A stretch of 64,000 nucleotides of DNA. It comes from Cladochytrium replicatum. Lineage: Eukaryota > Chytridiomycota > Chytridiomycetes > Cladochytriales > Cladochytriaceae. Below the pieces are notes generated by a model, which saw only the letters and a program-made list of their open reading frames with translations, searched no databases and was not told the DNA's origin. The translations under genes were made by a program, and so were the position numbers. The stretch is from the NCBI GenBank assembly GCA_025526935.1, contig JAHLKD010000013.1, forward strand, positions 434,001-498,000. Direction: 5' to 3'. Position 1 is the stretch's first letter. Each line of letters starts with the position of its first letter. This document shows, piece after piece, positions 16,963 to 28,676 of this stretch.

Positions 16963-17530
16963 TCAGCACCTCCATCGCACATCGAAAGCACCTTGACGAG
17001 GTGTAAGCTCTTGCCATTTAAGCCATACACGCAATGCCAGTTGTGCCTTGATGCACTTCTGAGGGCCTGAATTGCCGGAGATGCGTTGGAACCGGTTTAC
17101 TGGTGCATCTCCCCAGGCAATGACCAGATCGATCTTGGGGTCCCGCCAGTTGTCCCGCCTCCCACCCAGTGTGGCAATGAAGTTGCAAGCTCGCTCCACT
17201 TCTAGCTACTTCGACCAGTAGACTCGCTGGCGCCATTCCGCGTGATTGTTCAAGGTGGTGTAGTGTGCAAGCATTGCCTCAATGTATTGCACAAACCAAC
17301 AAATGCCCGTGTCAACTTGCTGAGGGTCCACGGTGACCAGCGAATGACGTGAGCTCTGGGCTCGCTGCACCCCCAGGTTCTCTGCCAGTCGATATTCCGC
17401 CACTTTCTCATTGAGTTGATGTTTGCACATTGATAGTACTCGGCAAAGCTGTACTGGAAATTGACCTTTGGAGTAGTACAGGTATCCTGGATTTAGGAGC
17501 CGGTAAATCTGATTAATTAAACAAATCAAA
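16963..17530 (-). mobile_element. Broken transposon-like nuclease ORF, possibly Fanzor/TnpB-related
   Basis: Two adjacent minus-strand pieces appear to be parts of one protein. The first (17529-17206) contains HSLVTVDPQQVDTGICW and ends HYTTLNNHAEWRQRVYWSK at a stop. The second, in another frame, runs LEVERACNFIATLGGRRDNW, then IDLVIAWGDAPVNRFQRISG and ELTPRQGAFDVRWRC. The order of a VDP..TG strand, an Ala/Trp/Arg-rich helical region with RQ..E....N.I...G, and a V.A.GD strand followed by a Gly turn resembles the RuvC fold of Fanzor (eukaryotic TnpB relatives, known from chytrids). The usual zinc ribbon is not evident and the frame is broken. A different transposase or an unrelated decayed gene is quite possible. 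I see no terminal inverted repeats. Confidence 0.3.
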
Positions 17531-18107
17531 ATTTAATTAAATTCTAAACAAATCAAAAATTAAGTGAATTCTAAACAAAGGAAAGGGAATCCCATTCCCC
17601 CAACACTTTCCCCAAATCTCTTTCTATGCCACATTTGCGGCGCACACAACGACAGTCTCCCCCAAACTGCGAAACAGCTGAAACAGCGTGAAGCCGTTTT
17701 AAAGAGAGAGTGTGTGATGATGTCTGGCTTTCGGTATCTTCAAGAGCAAGAGCTTTCTTCTTCACTTCAATCTTATGAGTGATATCACGAACAATGTCAT
17801 TGAAATTATCAAGAGAATCTGTACGCCGTTTGAAAAACACTAAACGAGTCAAAGAGATTGGATTTGCCAAATACTTCCAGATGCAACGAGACGACGTCGA
17901 GAGGGCAGGGAATGGTTTTGATATATCAACTCTCCGCCTACTAAGCAGAGATACTAAACATGTTAACATAATAAGAATCCCAAAGCGCGACTCATTAGCC
18001 GTAACAATCACAAATACCCATAATTAGCACTGAGGAGCAACACACATGGTCCGTCTCCGCAACATAATATTACGCTTTTGTTGTAGACTGAGAATTATCT
18101 GATCCGT
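17531..18107. other. Gap with an unassigned minus-strand open frame
   Basis: A 146-codon open frame runs on the minus strand from 18011 to 17571. Its middle (SLDNFNDIVRDITHKIEVKK) looks helical and plausible, but its ends look random. It could be part of the broken element just downstream or chance. Between 17520 and 17580 a short AT-rich direct repeat (AACAAATCAAAA..TTAA) occurs twice. Confidence 0.3.
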
Positions 18108-19544
18108 TCACGACGCAACAGATTCTTTGTCATGCCATCCATCCTCCCAATGTTCGTCCGAATCTCCACGCTCTCCATCCAGATTTACGTGTGAGGGGAC
18201 CATTTCGATGCCAGAGTCAGGGATGCTTGCGCCCACTCTCCTCCTGATCCGCTCAAGCCATTTTGCGGGCTGACCCAACTCTTCTCCACGTAAAAGCCCA
18301 ACGACGACGACAGTCATGTTGTCGCAACCGATCCCGGAAAGGTCAGCGCTGTCCGCGATGCACCTGTTCATAAGCGACTCGCAAACCAAGCCAAGATCGC
18401 CATCGTGCATGCAGATGGCTTCTGACACAAAATCAACAGCTTCCTGCAAGAATAAAAATAGGACGCGCTTCAGAGAACTACCTACAAGCGGGGTGGGAAA
18501 GTTGGAATGGTACCTGACTGGTTAAAACATCCCAAATACCTGTACATATAAAGTTCAGCACCTAAAAGAACTAAAAGTCGTCCACAACCTCTTACCATCA
18601 CATGCAAGAATGAGAAACTCATCTGCATCGGTAAACGTGTGCTCCTCAACGTCTGGATCGGCGGTAACCATCTGTCTTTCGGCTGGCAAGCTGTCGTTCC
18701 GCTTAAATTGAAAGTCGCCGATTGCTCGTGACAAAGCTAGATTTCCCATCACACGGCCATGCTGTACAAATCCACCGGCATCCATAATGCGCTGATTCTC
18801 AGCTGTTTTGAACTTCGCGTCAGCCAATATTCAATCGGAATAAATTTCTCAAAACGTACTAGGATCCATTGGTTTGTGGTCATTTGAAAGCGGGACAGCT
18901 TTTCCGGCATGTGAAAGGACACAGCGAGAGTCACCGGCGTTTCCGACTACTATTCTATCGTTGGCGATAATGGCGACTACAGCAGTGGAGCCCTGGCCCT
19001 GATGATCGTGGTCTGCTTCTGAAACCGGTTTAATCCAGTGAGCACAATCTATTGGTCCACAATTGAAATGGCCGACTCACCAGGGTCACGTAGCTCAATG
19101 TCGGTTCCAAGGAAAGCATTTCGAATAGCGACGGCGAAATCACCAGTGTGACACTCGGGCTGAGCTGCAATGATGCGGTGAAGGTTGTGGCCGGCAAATC
19201 TGGAGACGGAGCGACCTCCGTGGCCGTCATATACACCAAAAAATGCAAAAGAGGGTGGAGATACGGAGTTTTCTTTCGTTTTGTCGGAAACTTCGGGCGC
19301 AATGTCGAGCAAGGTCGTATGGGCATCTTCCATACCTAATACAGAAGTTGGGTGGTGGAAATGTGCTCATAAGTCCAAAATCTCCATCAGCAATACACCA
19401 ATCATGTTCCCAATATGATACGCGCAAGTCCGGACACGTACTGATGCGCCAGCCCTGAACGGACGAAGCGCCGTAGATCAATCGATCGTCCCCACCAGAC
19501 GAGGTCTCCATATCGCGGACCGGTTCAGATAGTGTCTGGCCCAT
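18108..19544 (-). CDS. PP2C-type Ser/Thr phosphatase, PTC2/PTC3-like
   Basis: A metal-dependent protein phosphatase. ATG 19544-19542 starts MGQTLSEPV; Gly2 makes it a candidate for N-myristoylation, and the same opening is common in PTC2/3 orthologues. Motifs in order across six or so exons: [17 protein letters not shown] (split by an intron of about 120 nt), FGVYDGHGG with the metal-binding Asp and Gly, [72 protein letters not shown] and [10 protein letters not shown] with the last metal-binding Asp. After the catalytic domain a Ser/Glu/Trp-rich tail of about 50 residues ends at TGA 18110-18108. In yeasts this group turns off stress MAP kinase and checkpoint kinase signalling; that role is inferred here from family. 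All metal and phosphate ligands appear intact. Confidence 0.93.
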
Positions 19545-19776
19545 GATGAAAGCGAGTGCGCAGCGGAGGGCAAGGAAATGTAGTCAAGTAGGTAGCAGGG
19601 TTCACCCGCATGTACATAGGCTACGCAGCCCCAGAGGTGTGAATTTATTGATGATTTGAAGGGTTGGGTTGTTGGGGGTGGCTCATGTGACACGCTGATC
19701 ATTGCCACCCCACTCACACATGGGACGGAATATTCCCACGCCATATCTCAACTCAAAGAGGATCTCCACGCTCAAC

Positions 19777-21169
19777 TCAGCGCTTCTTGCGGTACTGCGC
19801 CCATGGATCCGCCTTCGCCGCTGCTGCCTTGGCTGCTGCTGCCTCACGACGGCGACGCACTTCTTCGGCATCAATATACCGTGCTGATTCGTCGATCAAG
19901 AATGGCAGTTGGAATCCTGACAGCACCAATACAGCCCCTTTACGCGTCGTCGCTGTCGTGGTTATGGCGATCTCAAGATCATACATCTTCGGAAATTGGT
20001 CGAAGTACGGCTCAATGTCTGGGAACATACCCACAAATCGCTTCGGCAAAACGAACGTGACCGTTCCGGGGTCGGCGTCGGTTCTTCGAATGATCGAGTT
20101 TGCTCTCGGCCCTGGTTTTCTCCCGGCTTCGTCCGTTTCCTCTTCCTTTTTGGGGTCTGGCTCAATTCCTGTCCATTGTTGTAACAATGGCAGCACGCAC
20201 TGCACAAGCTTGTCCACAAACTCATACATGCGTCCCCCTGTAAGCGTTAATCCTACACCCATCGTCATTCCCATCCTTAATCTCCGCATGTTGTCCGCAC
20301 GATCCACCACGAGTGGGTCCGCGCGCAGACCCGTGATGCACTCAATTGCCATAACTGCCGGAAGTAGGGCACCCCTATATAAAATCAACAGTTGAAAACT
20401 TTATTCGTGCATTTCAAATTAGCGTACTTGTCACTGGTCGACTCTGGGAACATCCTCAAACTGACACTCTTCAACATTGGCAAACGAGATGGAATTGGAG
20501 CAAATGGAGGTGGTGGAGGCGGCGGAGGATTCCAGAACAGTTCCATCGTCTCCTTCGGAACTGGTGTATAGTCGATTGGGTTCATCACTTTCTTCCTCCA
20601 TCTCGTGTGTCCTGCTCGCGTTGGAGTAATCAGGCGCGAAGACGGTGCTTTCATGCTCGTCGCCTCAAGCGTGATAAGCGATGTTGTGATCTTGGAAAAA
20701 GTGATACACATGAGAAAAATTAATTAATGTTAAGCCGACAATCGAACAATACCTGATCAGCTTGCGGCTGGGTGGGTAATTGACTCAGCGGCATTGTAAA
20801 CATGCCCTTGAGGGTTGGAACTGATCTCAGCCACTCATTCGATCCAACCTCTCCGCTCTCCAACAATGCCAAGTCGGCGTGTGGTGAGAAATGATCATAT
20901 GATAGAGCAAGAACATCTTCAAGCAGGGTTTGGCGATAGTGCTCTTCAAGGCGAGGTCGAACTGTCAAATCTGGGAAGAGCCATTGTTCTTCAGTTGCAG
21001 GACTCAATTGCTGTTTGTTAGGCGTTGCTGGTGACTCGGCGACCACAGCGTGTGAAATTGATGGTGTTATTCTAAGAGCTCTCCTCTGCAGGCTAGCACG
21101 GATATGTCCCTCCATCCTGCCGGTGCGTGGTGAGGTTAGTCTTACCCTATGTCGCCAAAGTGCACTCAT
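19777..21169 (-). CDS. Mitochondrial large-subunit ribosomal protein uL5m
   Basis: Three exons: ATG 21169-21167 to about 20753, about 20692 to 20428, and about 20381 to the stop at 19777. The N-terminus (MSALWRHRVRLTSPRTGRME, then RASLQRRALR) is Arg-rich without acids, as in a mitochondrial targeting sequence. It is followed by RPRLEEHYRQTLLEDVLALS, typical of the fungal MRPL7 group. The uL5 core follows: MLKSVSLRMFPESTSDKGAL, LLPAVMAIECITGLRA, LRMGMTMGVGLTLTGGRMYE, FVDKLVQCVLPLL, then FPDIEPYFDQFPKMYDLEIA. The splice AGT GAC AA|G GGT GCC restores the SDKGALLPA frame. An Asp/Glu/Lys insert (about 30 residues) splits the core, and an Ala/Lys/Arg coil with DPWAQYRKKR ends it. uL5 contacts 5S-rRNA-region RNA and P-site tRNA in the ribosome. 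Confidence 0.88.
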
Positions 21170-21707
21170 GGCAAAAAGAACCGTGAGACCTTGTGGCTTG
21201 TGCAGTACCAAGAGCAACGGTATTTATTGCTTTTACGCAAAAACTCAATAAATCGCCTGGAATGTTCCCTTTTCACTCAGGGAGTGAAACGTCTTACTCC
21301 AAGTACCCAGGTTTGTACTTTCGGAATTGAAGCGAATTCTACATTAGCGAAAAACGAAAAGTCTATGGGGAAAGACATTATTGTTATTTTGCTTGATAGC
21401 ACAAAAAAAATAAAAAATTTTAAAGCGCGCGTTTTCGGAGGTGATCTGCGGGATCAACTTGGTAAAAAGCACCCAGGCAGTTCCAACACTTCATCTCCTG
21501 AGATCATCTCTTCTCTCTTCAGAAATTCAGACCTAGGATCCCGAACAGCACTCAGCTTCTCTGCAGATCACAATTTCGACTAACGCAACAGACCTCGGTT
21601 TGGCAGGATCAAACGAGCAACCAACAACGGGAGTAGCGGACCAACGATCTATCGCAATCAGGCAGATCGAAGAAAACTCACTGACCCTAGATCAAATCGT
21701 CGACCTC

Positions 21708-23893
21708 ATGGCCAGATATCCTGTACCACGGTTCTTTCGCCGACTAGTAATCGCCCTTATCGCCATTGGAGCTCTTTTACTGGTGCCCAGTCGAGAAGGG
21801 ACGTTAACATGGCTGAAAGAGGCAAAAAGCAGCAGATTTATGGACAAATTTACTGGCTGTAGGACACTCCGCGTGACTTTCTATACCATTCCGAAACCTT
21901 TCACAACGGCTCCTGGCCAACAAGAGCGTGCGATGGCTTCGTGGATGCACTTGCCATTAAAAGTCAAAATTGTACTTGTCCCAAGTGCTGATTCTGATCT
22001 TGCCGAGATGTCGAAGGTGGCAAAAAGTGTAGGCGGTAGGATGGAACAAGTGGGCCTTGATCCTTTCGGGAACGTGTTGGTATGTTTTTTGTTTTAATGC
22101 GTCCTAAATTTCTTTGATTCAAGGCTAAGAAATAACCACTTCTTAATTTGCTTCGTTTCCTCAGCAAGATGCTCTCTTCACACTTGCGTCTCGCAACTCC
22201 GACAGCGACATCGTAGTCGTTATCAACGCGGACATTATCCTATCGTCAGATTTTGCTTCTGCTCTTTTGCATGCAAATGATCAGTTCCCCGCACCTGAGC
22301 GCTTCTTCTTTGTCGGTGCTCGCTCTGACATGGCGACAATCCCTGAGTTCCAAGGTCTCAACTACACGGACACGAACTACTTTGCCGAGTTTTTCACGTC
22401 TAAGCCTGCTCGTGAGGCCATTCTTCATAGCTATGGAGGGGTTGACTATTACGCATGGCGCCCACAAGGTGATCCTTATGTCGCCGCAATTGGAGGTGCT
22501 ATACCACCTTTCACCTACGGTCGCGGCAAAGTAGACAACTGGGTCGTCAAACAAGCAATGAACAATAAGGTTCCCGTAATTGATGCATCTCTTGCCGTAT
22601 TGGCTTTGCATCTGCCGCATGGTTATGCTGGCTCAACCTCTGGTGACGATACTCCCCTCAAAGTGAATGCGGGCAAGGTTTCATACAAAAACTACTGGGT
22701 TTCGGCAAAAGGCGATGCAGTTACACTCAACAGATACGTATTTTTCAAGTATGGCAATGTGACAGTCCAAGATGGGGTTCCTTGGTCGACCACTTGGCGC
22801 TTGGCCAAATGCCGTGTGGACGGAGAAGACCGACCATGCTTACAGCGGCGTGTTGGAGAGATATGCCCTTGCGAATATAACCCTTACGTCGGTGCGACTC
22901 TCTCGCCTGTTCAGATGGTCAAGAATATGCGGGTTTGTGGTCACACATTGTCTGCTCAAAGCTATGATCATGCAGGAGTGCGTATGGACAGGATGATCTC
23001 TTATGTCACCTTTCTGATTCTTTCTGAAAACATAGGATGAAGAGGGCTCACGACTGGTTGCTCGCTGGCGAGCACACGGGAAGGAGCTCATCTTGACTGG
23101 CTTTAACTCGGGATATTGGGATATGCTTAACAATCTTGTTTGCCGCTTTCGCCAGCTCGGTATCGATAACTACCTCTTCATAGCCTTTGAATCCGCAAGT
23201 CTCAATCGATGTCGAGGCGCCGGATTACCCTGCGTGCCACTCTCCCTTCCAAGCAACATCCACTTGGTGACAGGGGAAGATGCAGCTGTTTACAACTCTG
23301 CCGAGTTTCGTGCTCTCACAAAATTGAAATCCTTACAAGTTCTCAAATACCTGAAGGCTGGGTTCAATATCTTGTGGACAGATCTGGACATTTTTTGGTT
23401 TAACGACGTGCGGCCAGAACTACAGGCACCCGAATATAGTACATACGATATCTTGATTCAATCTAACGCGCTCATGAGTGAACCAGTCGCAAATAGTCAC
23501 CGAAGGATCAATTCCGGATTCTATTATGCTAGATCAAACGCTGCCACCATTGCCGCCTTCCAGGAAATCACCGAGCACGCTTTGCATTCCAAGGTCTCTG
23601 AGCAGCCGTCGTTTTATACTATCCTCTGCGGAGACAAGATGGAGTACGTTGTTAATGGAACAGATTGCTTCAATAGTGAAATTGGTGTCAGGACTCGTTT
23701 CCTCGATCGGGCACGATACCCCAACGGCAACAACACACATTGGGAGAAACTGCGATGGCCGGAGGTAGGACCGCCCCCTGGGGTATCCATTATTCATAAC
23801 AATTGGATTACTGGTCATGACGCCAAGAATGAGCGGTTCATTAAGGCGGGATTGGTGCAGTATAGCCCACAGTCAGGTTGCTTTGGCTTCTAG
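21708..23893 (+). CDS. Golgi-type two-domain glycosyltransferase with GT77 domain
   Basis: Exons 21708-22079, 22165-22977 and 23036-23893 join in phase to 680 codons plus TAG. Starting at ATG 21708 gives a classical type II membrane protein: short basic tail MARYPVPRFFRR, then the anchor LVIALIAIGALLLV. The open frame extends upstream without an ATG, so an extra 5' exon is possible. Domain 1 (about residues 45-330) is GT-A-like with VVVINADIILSSDF as a DxD-type motif. Domain 2 (about 400-680) matches the nucleotide-diphospho-sugar transferase/GT77 group: LTKLKSLQVLKYLKAGFNIL, WTDLDIFWF (DxD), RRINSGFYYARSN, and HNNWITGH. GT77 enzymes in plants and protists add arabinose, xylose or galactose to glycans; the substrate here is unknown. 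The donor at 22978 (GTGCGT) is chosen because it keeps phase with DEEGSRLVARW. Confidence 0.82.
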
Positions 23894-26430
23894 TTTGTCA
23901 TGGCTGGATGAAACTGTATAGAAATTTTCTTTGGGAGCTATGTATAGAACGAATGAACACAGCTGGTCATCCATTTAATGATCCACCTAAAGTCCTTTGG
24001 TCAACACTAGTTTCACAACTTCTCTATTAATACGTTGAGGTGGTTACAATATTATGGGAGTGACTTTGGCAAAACTTGGTCTAGTTGTTGGCTAACCCCA
24101 GCTTTCTGCAGTAGTGCATTGCACAAGCAAAGCTGACCGATCCTTCCCCCTTCTAGCAGAGAGTTTAGAATAAATTCCTTAAACTTTGTTTTACATTTTT
24201 AAGAAGTTAGCAATGTAAAGTAAGTTGATAAGTCACCTGTGTTAACTGAAAGACACATTCATGAACAATATAAGAATGTGAAATCTCTTCAAAAAGATGT
24301 GAGATATATTTCTTAATTTCTGAACATTTTTGAATCAATTTTTGAATTACATGGTGGTTTAAACCAACATTACAAGTATGATATTTGTATACCTTGCATT
24401 ATTTCTCCGTTGTAAAATCTTGTGAATAGCTGAATTCTGTTCAGCAATGATCCATCAAATAGATTTTCTTATCTCACGATGTTTAAGTTTATACCTGTAG
24501 TTTTCTAACTCTTTCTTTAGTCATTTTAACTCTCTTCTTGGTGCAAACAGTCGGGATTGTACATCATGTATTATCAAAACATCAATTTTGTGATTTGGCC
24601 TTTCATGTTTTTTCTCTTAATTCTTTTTTCCTCTTTAACTTCTCCAGGTCATCGAGAAGTTTGGCACTAAAGACAAAAGATGAGTAGCAGATTAAAGTCT
24701 TTCAATAAATGGCAAATTGTACTTTAGAATTTTGCTCCTTGAAAATTATTCATACATTTTTCTATATAAATAGAGAGGTAAAACTGCAAAGCTTTCTTTG
24801 CAAATACTCCTTGCTTGTACAAAAATAGATCTATTATAAATCTATAGCTAATAAAGAGAGTAGCTTATGGTATGTTAAGTCTTCCAATCAATTCTCTTTC
24901 GATGATTAGTAACTACTAGAGTCATTAATGAAATTTACTGCAAAAATAGAACTTAAAGCCTACTTTCCCATTTATTAGATTGACAATTTCTGACTCAATC
25001 TCTTCTCACTTTTATGGTTGTTTTGTGAAACATGCACACAAACAGTCCATTTAATTGGAATGAAAGCTACAATGCTTTGAATTATGACAGGGTCAGATTA
25101 AAGGACCTAACATCATTTCTTTTCATAGTGCCCCTCTTCTCCTATCAGCAGTAGGGCGCTTTTAGCTGTGTTTGCTTCTCCTAGCCACTGGCACCAACTC
25201 TTTTGGTGTTTGTCTATGTTGGATTATGAACGTTACAGGACTCTATTCACTACAGTTACATTAACAACCATACACATAACACACTACGGCATAACAGCTA
25301 GGTTAGATGTCCAGTCAGAACTCTCTTTCTGTGCAACAGGTTCCGCGGCATTGCCTGAATCACTGGCATGCCCATTATCACCTCGCCGACTGTCATTTTT
25401 ACCTTGGTTCCGAGCAAAAGTCAAAGACTTCCTTCGGATTCGCTGTTCCCTGAAGATCGCTAGAAAAATAGAACTATGGACCAGAACCCAACCCGGAAGA
25501 CCCAAAAACACGCCGATCCTTAGTGGCAATACAACTATTTGGGATTGTGAACTCGAAATCAATAGACTAAAGTTTGATGACTTCATTATGGCCAGGTAGG
25601 TCTTCAGATATCTGTTCTGTACAGAGAGCCAACAATCCTGAAGATGGAATTATGATGTATGTAACATCAATACAGTCATTTCAACCTCTGCTCCTAACTC
25701 CACGAAGACTCACGCTTCGATTGTGACCTCGATCATCAAGCAGCTCCAATTTTCCAAAGCCAGTCAATCCAAGTATAGACAATGTCGCGGTTGTATCCTG
25801 ATGTCCACTTCTGTAGGAGCCTATCAACTGCTGAGTTGCGTAGTATCTTGGTCACTGAATCTGCGATGGTTTGATCATTGCTCGAGTTTGGGAACATAGT
25901 CTCAGCAATAATGCCGTAGAAATGATAAACAGATCTTTCTCGGCCTCATGAGATGTAATTTTGATCGTCCATTTGTCCTTGCCTTTTTGCACCCATGAAC
26001 TGGGATACCCAGTGATACGTCCGATTTTGGCTCCAGAGTCAATGTGATTGCAGAATCATCTAGCAAGAAATTTGAGCGATAGCTGAAGTTACTCTCAATG
26101 GGCACTGGCTTCAGATACAGATACACGGAGATGTTTGACACTGTTTTTGGTTTGTCCGCAACCACGTCCACGTGAACGCAAACCTGGTACAATCCTTCCA
26201 TCCACAACCCTCGAGTCTGCCAAGTCCAACAAAGGTAAAGGCGGCCTATGAGAAGGACATAAACAAAGGATTGAAGGGAGCAACAAAAGCACAAGGAGAG
26301 GATAAGAGAGAGCTGTATCGAGAGTTTGGAGTGCCTCCCGCACTAAATGACTTGAATTCGGTCAACAAATCGCACCTACACAGAACACTTAATCACAATC
26401 AGTGAAACTCATTATTGTTGTGCTTATTCA
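23894..26430. other. AT-rich gene desert with unassigned fragments
   Basis: From about 24000 to 25130 the DNA is strongly AT-rich with no long frame in either strand and no visible terminal repeats. From 25140 to 26430 composition returns to normal. A 143-codon plus-strand frame (25168-25599) has no recognisable content. On the minus strand at about 26240-25880 two overlapping frames read DVVADKPKTVSNISVYLYL and, after a frame change, KIGRITGYPSSWVQKGKDKW then EKDLFIISTAL. That may be a decayed gene, but I do not recognise the family. No RNA gene is seen. Confidence 0.45.
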
Positions 26431-28676
26431 ATGGCAACCGGAACAGTGACCGACAGAGAGGCTGATTCGAACCGATTGGATAGGTAAAAACATATATATT
26501 ATGGGACTGCAGTTTGCCTTTTCACCACCCACAGTAATTTTCTGATAAATAGCGATTCAACCGATAAATCGCCTGATTTACCCAGCGTTGATGAAAGCTC
26601 TCCCATTCCCCCGATCAATTCCAATTTAGTTGGTGAGGAATGGTTCTGTTTAAGCAAGAAAGATGTGTTTACTCAGGTGGTGTGCAGACTCAGATTTAAC
26701 CGTGGCTGGACCGGGTGAATCGAAGATGATGACAAGGACAGAGTCGCCAGAAGCGGACGCGGAGGGATCCATTGTGAATGGTGGAGATGGATCACATCAA
26801 GGATCAGAAGCCGCCGACGCTGAGAGAGGAAGGTCGGCGTCAGTCTCACAGAGCACGTCACAGAATGATTCTGGAGTAAGCATCAATTTAAGCTTTTTTG
26901 ACGACGTTAACTCATTTGCACCCTTGTGGTCAGAACGGCATGGTTTCATTCAGTTCACTCGATCCAAACAAACTGCCGTTGAAAGTTTGCTTGCGAGTGA
27001 TTAAAGCAATCCGTCGACTGAAAGATGCAATTCCCTTTAACCAACCTGTGGACCCGATTCTGCTTAATATTCCCAATTATTTTAAAGTGGTCAAGAACCC
27101 AATGGATCTTTCGACGATCGAAAAGAAGCTCACTGTCAATCAATATACTTCAACCGTTGACTTTCTCAAGGACTGCCAGCTGATGTTTGAAAACTGCTAC
27201 ACCTTCAACGGGGAACTCGCCCCTGTGTCTATTATGGGCCGGAACCTTCAACGTGCAGTTCACCAAAAACTCGAAAAATGTCAATCTGAGGTTTGAATTG
27301 CTATCGTAACCTGTAATTGCAAGCCTTATCAATATACTATAGTTCGATCAACAACAGAGACGAAAGTCGGAAACATCAACTAAGGTATGCAAATGCAAAT
27401 GTTCAAGATTTCTATTGTTGAAACGATGGCATAGCCCGCGAAAACAGCGGAGGTAGCACGGCCGAAACGGGAGGTTCACGCTCCTCCTCGCGAAGCAGTC
27501 TCTCCAGATAAATTGAAATCCGAACGAAAGCGGGACAAAACTATGGCATTCTGTTCGCAATTGCTGAGGGAGCTGGTGTCCAGAAAGTACGCCCAGTACA
27601 ACACACCGTTTCTGTTCCCAGTAGACCCCATCGCACAGGGTGTTCCGCATTACTTCGACATTATTAAACATCCGATGGATCTCTCGACGGTCCGGAAAAA
27701 GCTTGAGCAAGGAGAATACGGCAGCATGGATGAATTTCAAGAAGATATTCGCTTGATGTTCCGGAACTGCCGAGAGTTCAATCTGAAGGGATCCGAAGTT
27801 TACGAAATGGGAGTTAAGCTCGAGAAGATCTTTGACGAAAAGTGGAAGCTACGACCAATGGGAAATGCAGTAGCATTTGGCTCTAAGTCTAAGGGTGGGC
27901 GGAAGAACAGCTCTGACGATGATGAACCACAAGGTACCAAGAAATAGTATTAACTTGACCGATCCAGACTTCTTATTCCGCTTTTTATTTTATTTTTCTG
28001 ATCACAGTCCCAGCCATACAACCCAAGATTATGGAGATGGCTCAGCGAATCGAGACCCTTCAGCAGACTCTGAGTCTTCTCAAAAGCACGCAGCAACAGC
28101 CATCGAAGAAGCGAAAATCAAGCGTTGGACCAGGGGGCGCAGAGAAGAAATCAAAGTCGAAGTCATCGGGAGCCGGCAAAAGGGGTGGAAAGAAACGTGG
28201 GAGAGGTAGCGATGATGAGAACGTCGCGAATTTGCCGGAGGTCACATATCAACAGAAAGAGGAGATTAGTCGATCCATTGCCGAGTTCGATGAAGAGTAC
28301 CAAGAAAAGGCTTTTGACATCATTCGTTCTGCCATGCCTGAAATCAACGTAAGGTTTTGAAACCTCGTTCTGCAGAGTTTTTTTAAATTTACTTCCAGGC
28401 TGGTGGAGATCAAGTTGTCGAGCTGGATATCGATACCGTGGATAAGGCAACACTTTACAAACTTTTGAGATTTGTCAAGAACGCGAAACGGAACATGAAT
28501 AAACGTCAAAAGCTGACAAACCATAAGAAAAGTAAAGTGAAGAAAGCATTGAAAGGTAATGGTCAAATTTTCGTTCGTTTTGCCCAAACTGACCAACTCG
28601 CTCAGAGTCCAGTAGTAGTGGTAGCTCAAGCTCGTCAGGGTCTGATTCTGACGACTCAGGTAGTGGCAGTGATTGA
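26431..28676 (+). CDS. BET-family double bromodomain protein (BDF1-like)
   Basis: Chromatin reader of acetylated histone tails. ATG at 26431 (MATGTVTDREADSNRL) leads through two short acidic/Ser exons into bromodomain 1 (about 26975-27270): KLPLKVCLRVIKAIRRLKDA, YFKVVKNPMDLSTIEKKL, NCYTFNG. Bromodomain 2 (about 27530-27850) has FLFPVDPIAQGVPHYFDIIK, HPMDLSTVRKKLEQGEYGS and NCREFN. The acetyl-lysine-binding Asn is kept in both (CYTFN, CREFN). A basic nuclear tract (KKRKSSVGPGGAEKKSKSK) follows, then the NET domain VTYQQKEEISRSIAEFDEEY with VVELDIDTVDKATLYKLLRF. The tail is Ser/Asp-rich (SSSSGSSSSSGSDSDDSGSG) and ends at TGA 28674-28676. The order BD1-BD2-NET-acidic tail is the standard BET plan. 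At least seven introns of about 45-75 nt are needed; exon 1-3 limits are the least certain. Confidence 0.93.

Noticed and set aside
19787-20395. A 202-codon plus-strand open frame
   Set aside because: It is the exact complement of the uL5m coding exon, whose protein is clearly recognised.
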